Below, one piece after another: positions 1-7,239 of a stretch of 64,000 bases of DNA. Position numbers and translations under genes: made by a program. Every line of letters begins with the position of its first letter. Positions within the stretch are counted from its first letter, which is position 1. This DNA comes from JAVVUJ01 sp964582545 (GTDB taxonomy: Bacteria > Bacillota > Clostridia > Peptostreptococcales > Anaerovoracaceae). Location: NCBI GenBank assembly GCA_964582545.1, contig CAZOSB010000009.1, positions 1-64,000 on the forward strand, in the 5' to 3' direction. The notes below the pieces were generated by a model. The model was not told where the DNA came from. It searched no databases and saw nothing but the letters and a program-made list of their open reading frames with translations.

Positions 1-91
1 TTTCAAGCTTTCTTATTTTCTCTTGAGGGGTTGCACTTACTTTTTCAATTAACCATCCGGTAAAGTTGTGTTCATAATAGGAGGTATTATT

Positions 92-649
92 ATGTTAGAA
101 AAAGATTTTGGTTCATATGCTTCATTACATCCACAATCAACTGATTCTGTAAATTTAGATTCTTTGACTAATAAAATAAGAAAAGAGATTGTAAATATTG
201 CAGGAAGTTTTTTATATATTGGTTTTCTTTTATGGGAATGTCAAACTCAAAAAATCTATTTAGAACGTGGTTATAAGAATATTTATGAATATGCTCTTAG
301 TGAATTGGGCTTTAAAAAAAGCAGTACATATAATTTTATTAATGTTTGTCTTAGGTTTTCTGAATATTCGGGTGCTTCGCCTTCATACCGACTATCCTTG
401 ACATATTCTAAGTATTCTTATAGTCAATTGGTTGAACTTCTTTCTTTAACTGATGAAAAAATTTCTTCAGTTACACCTGATATGACAGTTAAAGAAATAA
501 AGCAAATGAAAAATGATTCTTTCCAGACGTCTGGAAAGCAAATTGATATTCCTGTAACCAAAGATATGTCAATAGAAGAATTAGGATTATTATTTTATTC
601 AAAGTTTTCTGAAGGATACGAAGCAAAGATTATGTTTTTTAAGAAATAA
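92..649 (+). CDS. Unknown protein preceding an integrase
   Basis: This 185-residue protein is not recognised. The ATG at 92 is preferred over an upstream in-frame GTG at 68 because AGGAGG lies at 79-84, seven bases before it. The central part (KKSSTYNFINVCLRFSEY and neighbours) looks helical and may be a helix-turn-helix, which would suit a small DNA-binding or excision-type partner of the recombinase that follows; that is inference. The gene is very AT-rich compared with the housekeeping genes further right. A nine-base element, TTGTGTTCA, sits just before its ribosome binding site and recurs before the recombinase gene. The DNA left of it is cut by the window edge, so its transcription unit is unknown. 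Confidence 0.6.
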   Translation: MLEKDFGSYASLHPQSTDSVNLDSLTNKIRKEIVNIAGSFLYIGFLLWECQTQKIYLERGYKNIYEYALSELGFKKSSTYNFINVCLRFSEYSGASPSYRLSLTYSKYSYSQLVELLSLTDEKISSVTPDMTVKEIKQMKNDSFQTSGKQIDIPVTKDMSIEELGLLFYSKFSEGYEAKIMFFKK

Positions 650-650
650 A

Positions 651-698
651 TGAACACAAATTTTTTTCATGTAAAAATCGATTTATATTTTGTGTTCA
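651..698. repeat. Inverted repeat between the unknown gene and the integrase
   Basis: TGAACACAAA (651-660) and TTTGTGTTCA (689-698) form a perfect 10-bp inverted repeat with a 28-base spacer. The right arm ends inside the AAGGAG ribosome binding site of the integrase gene (697-702). A further copy, TTGTGTTCA, is at 66-74, just before the binding site of the first gene. There is no T-run, so it is not a normal terminator. An operator, a translation-blocking hairpin or a recombinase site are all possible. Confidence 0.6.
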
Positions 699-708
699 AG
701 GAGAATAT

Positions 709-1596
709 ATGAAACTTAGTAAAGCTTTAGAATTATTTCAAGCACATTGTTATTTAAAAGGTCTTGAATCGCGTTCAATAGAAAATTATTATTCATTTTT
801 GCAGATGTTCATAAAATATGTTGGTGATAATGATTTGGAATTATTGAACTATAATAATGTAGGAAATTATATTCAACATCTTTATGATAAAAAGCTTAGT
901 AAGGCTACTGTTGGAACTTATCTTAGACATTTGAAGGTCTTTGTGAAATACCTTGAAACTGAGAAGTATATAGAGCATGGATTAAGCTTGAAGATTAATA
1001 TACCTAAGCAGTCTAAAAAAATAATATACATTTATTCTGATGAAGAAATAAAGGAAATCTTTCAGAGTATAACAAATCCTGTTGATTGGTTAGAATACCG
1101 AAATTCTGCAATTATTGCATTAATGCTTGACTCTGGACTTAGACGTTCGGAGGTTTCAAAGATAAAAATGGAGGATTATGATATTAAAAATAAAAATTTA
1201 AAGGTTAACGGGAAAGGAGACAAACAACGTTTGGTCCCTGTTGGCAAGTTTACTCAGTTTTTTATAAAGAAATACATACAAGCTGTACCTTTTTCTCTTT
1301 CCTTACAGCTTTTTATTACAATTAATAATGAACCTCTCACAGATAATGCAATCAAGCTTTTTGTTTCCAAGCTTTCCGCTACGCTACCTTTTGATTTTGG
1401 ATGCCATCGGCTTCGTCATAATTTCGCAACTAACTATTGCATAGATGAATACAAAGAAAAAGGTTCGGTGGACATTTATAAGCTGATGTTACTGTTGGGA
1501 CATGAGGACATACTGACTACACGCAGATACTTACACCTTGCTAATCAGATAATTCTGAGTAAATCAACCATCAGCCACCTTGATAGAATATTTTAG
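709..1596 (+). CDS. Tyrosine recombinase (XerC/D-like integrase)
   Basis: A 295-residue site-specific recombinase that would cut and rejoin DNA through a covalent tyrosine intermediate. Residues about 5-90 form the SAM-like core-binding domain; the catalytic domain follows from about residue 108. The catalytic signature is complete: Arg in SGLRRSEV near 145, Lys in NGKGDKQRLVPV, HRLRH, then LLGHEDILTTRRYLHL holding the second His and the Tyr nucleophile. The length matches XerC/XerD. It has a good AAGGAG site, and the preceding gene lies 60 bases upstream on the same strand. Its position beside an unrelated unknown gene and a tRNA suggests an integrative element or its remnant rather than the housekeeping Xer protein, but no attachment-site duplication was found. 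Confidence 0.9.
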   Translation: MKLSKALELFQAHCYLKGLESRSIENYYSFLQMFIKYVGDNDLELLNYNNVGNYIQHLYDKKLSKATVGTYLRHLKVFVKYLETEKYIEHGLSLKINIPKQSKKIIYIYSDEEIKEIFQSITNPVDWLEYRNSAIIALMLDSGLRRSEVSKIKMEDYDIKNKNLKVNGKGDKQRLVPVGKFTQFFIKKYIQAVPFSLSLQLFITINNEPLTDNAIKLFVSKLSATLPFDFGCHRLRHNFATNYCIDEYKEKGSVDIYKLMLLLGHEDILTTRRYLHLANQIILSKSTISHLDRIF

Positions 1597-1639
1597 TGTT
1601 CCGCTGATTTACACTAAAAAGCCTATTCTTTCAAAAAAC

Positions 1640-1677
1640 AAAAAAGCCTGTACCAATTGCGGTTACAGGTTTTCTTT
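1640..1677 (-). terminator. Intrinsic terminator, probably of tRNA-Lys
   Basis: CCTGTACC (1647-1654) pairs with GGTTACAGG (1661-1669) with one bulged T. On the minus strand it is followed by a run of T, fitting the end of the tRNA transcript. The plus-strand side also has T-rich sequence, so it may serve the integrase too. Confidence 0.7.
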
Positions 1678-1679
1678 TG

Positions 1680-1755
1680 TGGTACTCCCTCGGGGGTTCG
1701 AACCCCGGACACCCTGATTAAGAGTCAGGTGCTCTACCAACTGAGCTAAGGAAGC
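1680..1755 (-). tRNA. tRNA-Lys (anticodon CTT)
   Basis: Read on the minus strand, this gives a full cloverleaf of 76 bases including an encoded CCA. It has a 7-bp acceptor stem, the D-loop motif AGCTCAGTTGGTAGAGC, an anticodon stem CCTGA/TCAGG with loop CTCTTAA (anticodon CTT, lysine), and the T-arm GGGGTTCGAACCCC. It lies 84 bases from the 3' end of the integrase gene in convergent orientation. The 3' half of the tRNA is not duplicated in the part of the element that is visible. Confidence 0.96.
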
Positions 1756-1795
1756 ATATGAAACATACTTATTGTGACCATCGGACACAATAAAT

Positions 1796-1824
1796 ATGTT
1801 AACATGTCTCCATTATTTTGTCAA
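1796..1824 (-). promoter_or_regulatory. Promoter for tRNA-Lys
   Basis: On the minus strand, TTGACA (1819-1824) and TAACAT (1796-1801) are separated by 17 bases. The site is about 40 bases upstream of the tRNA. Confidence 0.65.
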
Positions 1825-1897
1825 ACTTTTTTTAGTAGGCATTTGTTGAATTTTGCCAATTTTGCTAAATAATTGTTGAATTTCTAATGCTTTAAAA

Positions 1898-3187
1898 TTA
1901 TAAACCTTTAAAGGCTTCCTCGAGATCAAACAGTATATCGTCGATATGCTCTGTACCGATTGAAAGTCTGATAGTTGTAGGCGTTATCCCTGAAGTTGCA
2001 AGCTCGCTTTCACTCATTTGAGAATGAGTCGTGGAAGCGGGGTGAATCACCAAGCTTTTTACATCAGCAACATTTGCTAGCAAAGAAAATAGCTTTAAAT
2101 TATCGATAAATGCCTTTGCCGTATCGGCGTTGCCTTGAATCTCAAAAGTAAAAATAGACCCTGCGCCCTGTGGAAAGTACTGCTTATAAAGTTGATGATC
2201 AGAGTGACTGGTCAAGGAGGGATGGTTTACTTTTGTCACCAATGGGTGCTTCTCTAAGAATTCCACCACCTTAAGTGCATTGTAAACGTGTCTCTCCACT
2301 CTCAAAGATAGAGTCTCAAGCCCTTGAAGGAACAGGAATGAATGGAAAGGGCTAATTGTGGATCCCGTATCTCTCATCAAAGTAGTTCTTATCTTGATGA
2401 TATATGCGAGGTTGCCTACCACTTCCGTGAATACAACTCCGTGGTAATTTGAGTTTGGTTTTGATAGTCCTGGAAACTTTTCATTTTGTGCCCAATCAAA
2501 GTTTCCACTATCGATAATCACCCCTCCAATCACCGTTCCGTGACCGCCAATAAATTTAGTGGCACTGTGCACTACAACATCGGCACCATGTTCGATGGGG
2601 CGAATGAGATATGGCGTTGCAAATGTATTGTCAACAATTAGTGGAATGCCATTTTGATGAGCGATATCAGCTACCTTTTTTAGATCTAAAACAGATGAAT
2701 TAGGGTTGCCCAAAGTTTCTATGAAAATCGCTTTAGTATTTTCACGAATAGCGTTTTGAAAGTTTGCTGGATCGCTCCCATCAACAAAGGAGGTTTCAAT
2801 GCCAAAGTCTAAAAAAGTATTGGCAAAGAGGTTATAGGTACCTCCATAAATGGTATTGGAAGACACGATATGGTCTCCTGCTTTCGCTATATTTTGTATT
2901 GCGTATGTGATTGCAGCCGCTCCGGATGACGTTGCCAATGCCGCGATACCTCCTTCCAGAGCCGCAATCCTCTGTTCAAATACATCAGATGTTGGGTTCA
3001 TAAGGCGAGTGTATATATTGCCGCTTTCCGCAAGAGCAAATCTATTTGCTGCCTGTTGGCTATCCTTAAAGACATAAGAAGTGGTGGCATAAATGGGCAC
3101 AGCTCTCGCATCGGTACTGCTGTCAGGCTCTTCCTGGCCCACATGTAATTGTAAGGTTTCGAATTTAAACTGTCGATTGTTTTCCAT
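1898..3187 (-). CDS. metY: O-acetylhomoserine sulfhydrylase
   Basis: A PLP enzyme of 429 residues that makes homocysteine from O-acetylhomoserine and sulfide in methionine synthesis. It belongs to the Cys/Met metabolism family; the full length and the opening ([14 protein letters not shown]) match the sulfhydrylase branch rather than the shorter cystathionine synthases. The PLP lysine is in [11 protein letters not shown], and [10 protein letters not shown] is the conserved Asp region. The start is the ATG at 3187, with GGAGG eight bases upstream; an in-frame TTG at 3202 is too close to that site. It has its own promoter. The Rrf2 regulator upstream on the same strand is a plausible sulfur-responsive repressor of it. 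Confidence 0.93.
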   Translation of the reverse strand: MENNRQFKFETLQLHVGQEEPDSSTDARAVPIYATTSYVFKDSQQAANRFALAESGNIYTRLMNPTSDVFEQRIAALEGGIAALATSSGAAAITYAIQNIAKAGDHIVSSNTIYGGTYNLFANTFLDFGIETSFVDGSDPANFQNAIRENTKAIFIETLGNPNSSVLDLKKVADIAHQNGIPLIVDNTFATPYLIRPIEHGADVVVHSATKFIGGHGTVIGGVIIDSGNFDWAQNEKFPGLSKPNSNYHGVVFTEVVGNLAYIIKIRTTLMRDTGSTISPFHSFLFLQGLETLSLRVERHVYNALKVVEFLEKHPLVTKVNHPSLTSHSDHQLYKQYFPQGAGSIFTFEIQGNADTAKAFIDNLKLFSLLANVADVKSLVIHPASTTHSQMSESELATSGITPTTIRLSIGTEHIDDILFDLEEAFKGL

Positions 3188-3218
3188 GTTGACTACCTCC
3201 AAAATATCATATTATTCC

Positions 3219-3231
3219 TACTGGTTTAGTA
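3219..3231. promoter_or_regulatory. Candidate Rrf2 operator before metY
   Basis: The dyad TACT-GGTTT-AGTA has weaker symmetry extending outward on both sides. It covers the expected transcription start of metY, directly downstream of the -10 box. The position suits a repressor. Assignment to the neighbouring Rrf2 protein is inferred from proximity. Confidence 0.4.
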
Positions 3232-3233
3232 TG

Positions 3234-3262
3234 AGAATATCATAATTTATCATATCTGTCAA
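3234..3262 (-). promoter_or_regulatory. metY promoter
   Basis: On the minus strand, TTGACA (3257-3262) and TATTCT (3234-3239) are 17 bases apart. The expected start is near 3227, about 40 bases before the metY ATG. Confidence 0.7.
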
Positions 3263-3302
3263 CAAAAAAATAAAATTCGATTTAAGGAGTTACCCGAAAA
3301 CC

Positions 3303-3740
3303 TTAAATCGAATAATGGTCCTGGATACCATCAATTTGATTTTGTAATAAGTCAGCTATGGTAATATTGTCCACGTATTCATTAATTACATTGTACAATC
3401 CTTGCCAAAACTGAAGAGTTAGACATATTTCGCTTCTTTGACACTGGTTTGGATCATCCTCCAGACATGCGATTGGTGCCAGACTACCCTCAGTCGTTCT
3501 TAAAATTTCTCCCACCGTATATTCGCTTGGGGATCTTACCAGCTTATAACCGCCGTTGTTTCCTCGCAAGCTTTTCAAATAGCCTGCTTTACACAACAGT
3601 GAGATAATTTGTTCCATATATTTTATGGTAATATCTTGCCGCTGTGCGATATCTTTTAGGGGTATAAACTGACCGTTATTGTGTGTGGAAAGATCGAGCA
3701 TTACCCTCAATGCATATCGCCCTTTAGTCGAAATTTTCAA
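3303..3740 (-). CDS. Rrf2-family transcriptional regulator (IscR/CymR-like)
   Basis: A 145-residue winged-helix repressor. MKISTKGRYALRVMLDL is the family signature, and LRGNNGGYKL is the wing. Residues 92-106 hold three cysteines spaced C-x7-C-x5-C (CLEDDPNQCQRSEIC), as in the Fe-S-binding IscR group and unlike Bacillus CymR, which lacks them. It may therefore sense iron-sulfur status or redox state. It lies upstream of metY and has a dyad at that promoter as a candidate target. An in-frame TTG two codons upstream (3746) has better spacing from the GGAG site than the ATG, so the true start could be there. Confidence 0.88.
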   Translation of the reverse strand: MKISTKGRYALRVMLDLSTHNNGQFIPLKDIAQRQDITIKYMEQIISLLCKAGYLKSLRGNNGGYKLVRSPSEYTVGEILRTTEGSLAPIACLEDDPNQCQRSEICLTLQFWQGLYNVINEYVDNITIADLLQNQIDGIQDHYSI

Positions 3741-3803
3741 TAGTCCATCTCCTTTCTACGATGTTGCCGTAACGATGTAAACAATCTACAAAGATGCTTT
3801 AAA

Positions 3804-4217
3804 TTACATGTTATTGATTATTCTTTCGAAAAGATCTGGACAAGAAGTTTTCAGTCTTAAGGGTTTTAATTTAGAATCTGTGATGGCATGCCGGGTATGT
3901 CCCGTCACCAATAACTGACCAGTTTCTTTTTTAAAGATCTCATAACTCATGGTGACTGAGGCGGACTTTAATTCTGAAGTCCATGTATGGATCTCCAACA
4001 AATCATCATAAACTGCAGGAACTTTGTAATTGCACGAAACACTTATCAGGGGTAGCCAGATACCTTCCGACTCCATTCTTGCATATGTGTAATCTATTTG
4101 CCTGAGAAGCTCCGTTCTTCCTATCTCAAACCACTTGATATAATTGGTGTGATAAACGATTCCCATAGCATCAGTATCGGCATATATGACCCTAATTTGA
4201 GAAATAAACTTTTTCAT
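3804..4217 (-). CDS. Acyl-CoA thioesterase, YbgC/4-hydroxybenzoyl-CoA family
   Basis: A 137-residue single hotdog-fold protein. The catalytic motif YADTDAMGIVYHTNYIKWFE near residues 13-32 has the Asp nucleophile/base and the HTNY turn of the family. It would hydrolyse an acyl-CoA; the natural substrate cannot be told from sequence. GGAGG lies five bases before the ATG. It is on the same strand as the Rrf2 gene, 63 bases upstream of it, and may be cotranscribed. Confidence 0.88.
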   Translation of the reverse strand: MKKFISQIRVIYADTDAMGIVYHTNYIKWFEIGRTELLRQIDYTYARMESEGIWLPLISVSCNYKVPAVYDDLLEIHTWTSELKSASVTMSYEIFKKETGQLLVTGHTRHAITDSKLKPLRLKTSCPDLFERIINNM

Positions 4218-4346
4218 AAATCCTCCAACAATGGTTATACTTTTAATAAGTGAGCATGATTTATTATTATAACATCCTTGGTTAAAATTTCCTATTATAT
4301 TTTAAAAAATTAAGCTTAAAATAAAGACAAAAGGAGGGTTTTTAAA

Positions 4347-4505
4347 ATGAAAAATAATAAAGACAACAAACAAAATTCAAAAATGTGTAATGAAACTTCA
4401 AACAATAATGACACTAACAAGACGAATAACAAAACAAGCAATGACACAAACAGAGCTAACAAATCTAAAAATAACAAAAGCGAAATGACAAATTCTGATT
4501 ACTAA
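4347..4505 (+). CDS. Asn-rich 52-residue small protein
   Basis: A complete small gene: AAGGAGGG at 4331-4338, ATG at 4347 and TAA at 4503-4505, closely followed by a perfect terminator hairpin. The product is 52 residues, 17 of them Asn, with many Lys, Ser and Thr, one Cys and almost no hydrophobic residues. It should be soluble and disordered. No family is recognised; a small spore protein is conceivable on composition alone. The strong ribosome binding site and dedicated terminator argue that it is real. Confidence 0.7.
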   Translation: MKNNKDNKQNSKMCNETSNNNDTNKTNNKTSNDTNRANKSKNNKSEMTNSDY

Positions 4506-4531
4506 GAAAATTTCATATGTCGATTTAACTG

Positions 4532-4557
4532 AAGAGCGAGAAATACTCGCTCTTTTT
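4532..4557 (+). terminator. Terminator of the Asn-rich gene
   Basis: AAGAGCGAG (4532-4540) pairs perfectly with CTCGCTCTT (4546-4554) around a five-base loop and runs into T. Confidence 0.92.
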
Positions 4558-4614
4558 CAATGAAAAAAATTAATCGATATATTGGTAAATATTGAGAAAT
4601 TTTGTTTATTCGCA

Positions 4615-4643
4615 TTGCTAACGGTTTTGACCTATGATATAAT
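4615..4643 (+). promoter_or_regulatory. Promoter of the 4712-16598 gene run
   Basis: TTGCTA (4615-4620) is followed after 17 bases by TATAAT (4638-4643), within an upstream AT-rich stretch. Confidence 0.75.
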
Positions 4644-4711
4644 ACAAAAAATAGAAACGTTCGATAGTTCTATCATTTGGGGGAAAATAAATTTCAACAG
4701 AGGTTAAATAT

Positions 4712-5629
4712 ATGTTTGATCAATTCTTTTTTACGACAGAAGATTTTTTACTCATGGCGTTTTTAGCTTATGTACTTCTATCCGTTATTCTTTGGTTTCC
4801 CCTTAGAAAGCTGAGATTGTGGTACTGGAAGATCAACCAAAACCAAATATTGCTAGAAAGTATAGATGAACGATTGCAAGAAATTGAAGGACTCAAAGAA
4901 TATTTATCAGACATAAAGGCTTGGAAAATAAAACATACGGACGAAGGATTAAGATTTAAAGGGGCAGATACGGTGGCGGAACCCCCTGAGCAAACATATG
5001 AAAACATGGACAAAGTAGAGGGCAATAAGGACAATCACTCTACTCATCTTAATATAAACGATAAACAATCTCCACCCTATCCAGTTGAGGAACCTGTAGT
5101 CCAATTAGAGCAAGAAATAAAAATAAATCAAGATATACAAAATTATGAAGAAGATAAAGTAACAATAGAAGATGGAATTGGTGCAATAGATATGACATAT
5201 TTTAAGAATAATCAAAAAGCAAAAGTTTTCGTACATAAAAATTTTGAACAAGACAGTATTATCTTAGACGATGTTGAAGAGGTGAACTCCTCTCTAAATG
5301 ACGGGAATCAAGACTTTTTTAAAGAGTTGAACTTTGAAAGAAAGCGGTCTCAATCATATGACATGCCATACGTGGATCAACAGATTAATATCCACGAAGA
5401 ATTGCCCTTTGTTTATCCCATAGGGGAAGGGCTTAATGATGGAAATGAAGTCTTCCCATATGAAGAGTCGATAACTGTTCCGCAAACAAGCAGTATTCCA
5501 TCCTTGGCAACACTTACAGAGAGCGCAACAGTAGATAATCTAAATAATAAAGGCATAAAAGGCTATAATATTAATAAAAGCGGGAAAATATTTACTATTG
5601 ATGAGTTAGAAAATTTAATAAAAGACTAG
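4712..5629 (+). CDS. Unknown membrane-anchored protein
   Basis: A 305-residue protein of no recognised family. Residues about 10-30 form one transmembrane segment (LLMAFLAYVLLSVILWFPL), followed by basic residues, so the long remainder is probably cytoplasmic. A short coiled-coil-like region follows (about 40-70). The rest is acidic, polar and low in complexity, with a conserved-looking last segment (KIFTIDELENLIKD). It starts the seven-gene run and is 21 bases from the next gene, which is also acidic and disordered with one membrane segment at the other end. The two may act together; this is inference. Confidence 0.75.
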   Translation: MFDQFFFTTEDFLLMAFLAYVLLSVILWFPLRKLRLWYWKINQNQILLESIDERLQEIEGLKEYLSDIKAWKIKHTDEGLRFKGADTVAEPPEQTYENMDKVEGNKDNHSTHLNINDKQSPPYPVEEPVVQLEQEIKINQDIQNYEEDKVTIEDGIGAIDMTYFKNNQKAKVFVHKNFEQDSIILDDVEEVNSSLNDGNQDFFKELNFERKRSQSYDMPYVDQQINIHEELPFVYPIGEGLNDGNEVFPYEESITVPQTSSIPSLATLTESATVDNLNNKGIKGYNINKSGKIFTIDELENLIKD

Positions 5630-5650
5630 CAAAATACGGAGGGAAACAGG

Positions 5651-7216
5651 ATGTATTGTAAAATATGTGGTAACTTACTAAATAACGAAGATTCTAATTG
5701 TAATGTATGTGGTGCTGTGGCTGCAACTCCCGTTTCAGTTGTGGAAGAAAAAGAGGAAGTAGTATTTAATCCTCCATATTCTCCGTTTCAAGCCGAAGTA
5801 CAAGCGACATCTGAATTTTCAAAAGGGTTTGAGCAAGTGGACTCCGTACATGGAGAGGAAGCACAAGTATATAAACAACAACTTGAAAATAATGAATTTT
5901 CTTGGAATGTATACGATTTCCCAAGATCAAGAAAAACGGAGACAGTGGAGTTTACATGGAAGCAGGATGAGTTTGGTAACCCAATAAGTGATATCGATTA
6001 TTCTATAAATGACTTAAAAAATGAAACGAATAATCAAGAGGAGTTAAGTTACACCAGTGCCAGAGAGGATTATTTCTTGGAGAAGGCACTTACTGGTATA
6101 AATATGCCAGAAGAGGATACTTTTGATGTTCATCCTAGATTTGAAACTATCAGCAATGATGATCAAGAATTTGTATTTCGCAAAACCATAAAGCCTGAAG
6201 AAAAAAGGAGCCCTGAATCACACGGTGCCGAATTCTTTGAAGATATAATAACAAAGGAAGATATGAACCATATCAACATGGATAGGCAAGACCAAAGTGT
6301 TGATGTCATTCCTCGAGATAAATTTTTTACTTTTAGCAAAAAAAATGAAGAATTTCAAAAACTTTTGGACAAAGAGTATGCCAGAATTAACGAATTAGAG
6401 CAGTATCGAAACATGCATACCTCATCTGGAAATGCAAGACCATTAGATGAAAAAATGCAGAATCCTTTGCAAAACGATGCACTACTCAACAATCTTCAGC
6501 CTCAGGTGGCGGATGCCTCTGCCAATATGCAGAGAAATCCGCATCTAAACGAAATGGAAGAAGCCCGCAAAATGTTTTTTCCAGAAGCAGAGGTAAAAGT
6601 AGAATCAACTCCTTATCAGCAGAATATTGTCTTGGGTAACGAAGAGATTAAACAGAAATATGAAACTCATGAAACTATTGCAGAAGATCTTAGCCCTTTA
6701 AAACAACATATGAATGCTGAGCCGATGATCAATGCGGAGATCAGTAACCCTGCTATGGATTCCTCAATTGCTCCCATGCAGCCTGCTCCCACAAATCAGG
6801 CATCAGAGATAGTCGTTCCTGCAATTCAAAATGCAGAGATGAGTACTAGCCAAGATTTGCCCATCGCTAATCCTGATCAAGATTTATTATTTCAAAATGA
6901 AAAAAAATCTAGAAAACTATCTTTAGATTTTGGTCATTTAGATAATGAATCAGAAAAGGACATAAATATTGACGACGAGTTTGATGAAGAGTTTGATGAT
7001 GAAGAATTTGAAGAGGGAAAGTCTAAAGGCGGAATAATAGGAAAAGTAATCTTAGCAATCATCATCGTCTTATTGCTAGCCGAATTAGCTATTTTAGGAA
7101 TCAAATTTTTTCTTCCAGACAGTGCTGCGACAGAATTTATTTTAGAAAGAGAAATCGCTATTGTAGAAGCAATCACGAATTGGATCAATAGCATTAAAGC
7201 TATATTTTCTAAATAA
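5651..7216 (+). CDS. Zinc-ribbon protein with C-terminal membrane segment
   Basis: A 521-residue protein with an N-terminal zinc ribbon (MYCKICGNLL then SNCNVCGA; Cys 3, 6, 17 and 20). A long acidic, Gln/Asn/Met-rich linker predicted to be disordered follows, then a very acidic patch near 440-455 and one transmembrane helix at about 459-485 (IIGKVILAIIIVLLLAELAI). About 35 residues follow the helix, outside the membrane. Firmicutes have many zinc-ribbon proteins with one membrane helix, but none with this layout is recognised. The ribosome binding site GGAGGG is near 5640. Confidence 0.8.
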   Translation: MYCKICGNLLNNEDSNCNVCGAVAATPVSVVEEKEEVVFNPPYSPFQAEVQATSEFSKGFEQVDSVHGEEAQVYKQQLENNEFSWNVYDFPRSRKTETVEFTWKQDEFGNPISDIDYSINDLKNETNNQEELSYTSAREDYFLEKALTGINMPEEDTFDVHPRFETISNDDQEFVFRKTIKPEEKRSPESHGAEFFEDIITKEDMNHINMDRQDQSVDVIPRDKFFTFSKKNEEFQKLLDKEYARINELEQYRNMHTSSGNARPLDEKMQNPLQNDALLNNLQPQVADASANMQRNPHLNEMEEARKMFFPEAEVKVESTPYQQNIVLGNEEIKQKYETHETIAEDLSPLKQHMNAEPMINAEISNPAMDSSIAPMQPAPTNQASEIVVPAIQNAEMSTSQDLPIANPDQDLLFQNEKKSRKLSLDFGHLDNESEKDINIDDEFDEEFDDEEFEEGKSKGGIIGKVILAIIIVLLLAELAILGIKFFLPDSAATEFILEREIAIVEAITNWINSIKAIFSK

Positions 7217-7239
7217 TTTTTTATCCGGGAGGTAAAAAA

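Noticed and set aside
1680..1755. tRNA-Lys as a proven attachment site of the integrase
   Set aside because: No second copy of the tRNA 3' end is visible between 1 and 1680; the idea is kept only as a possibility.
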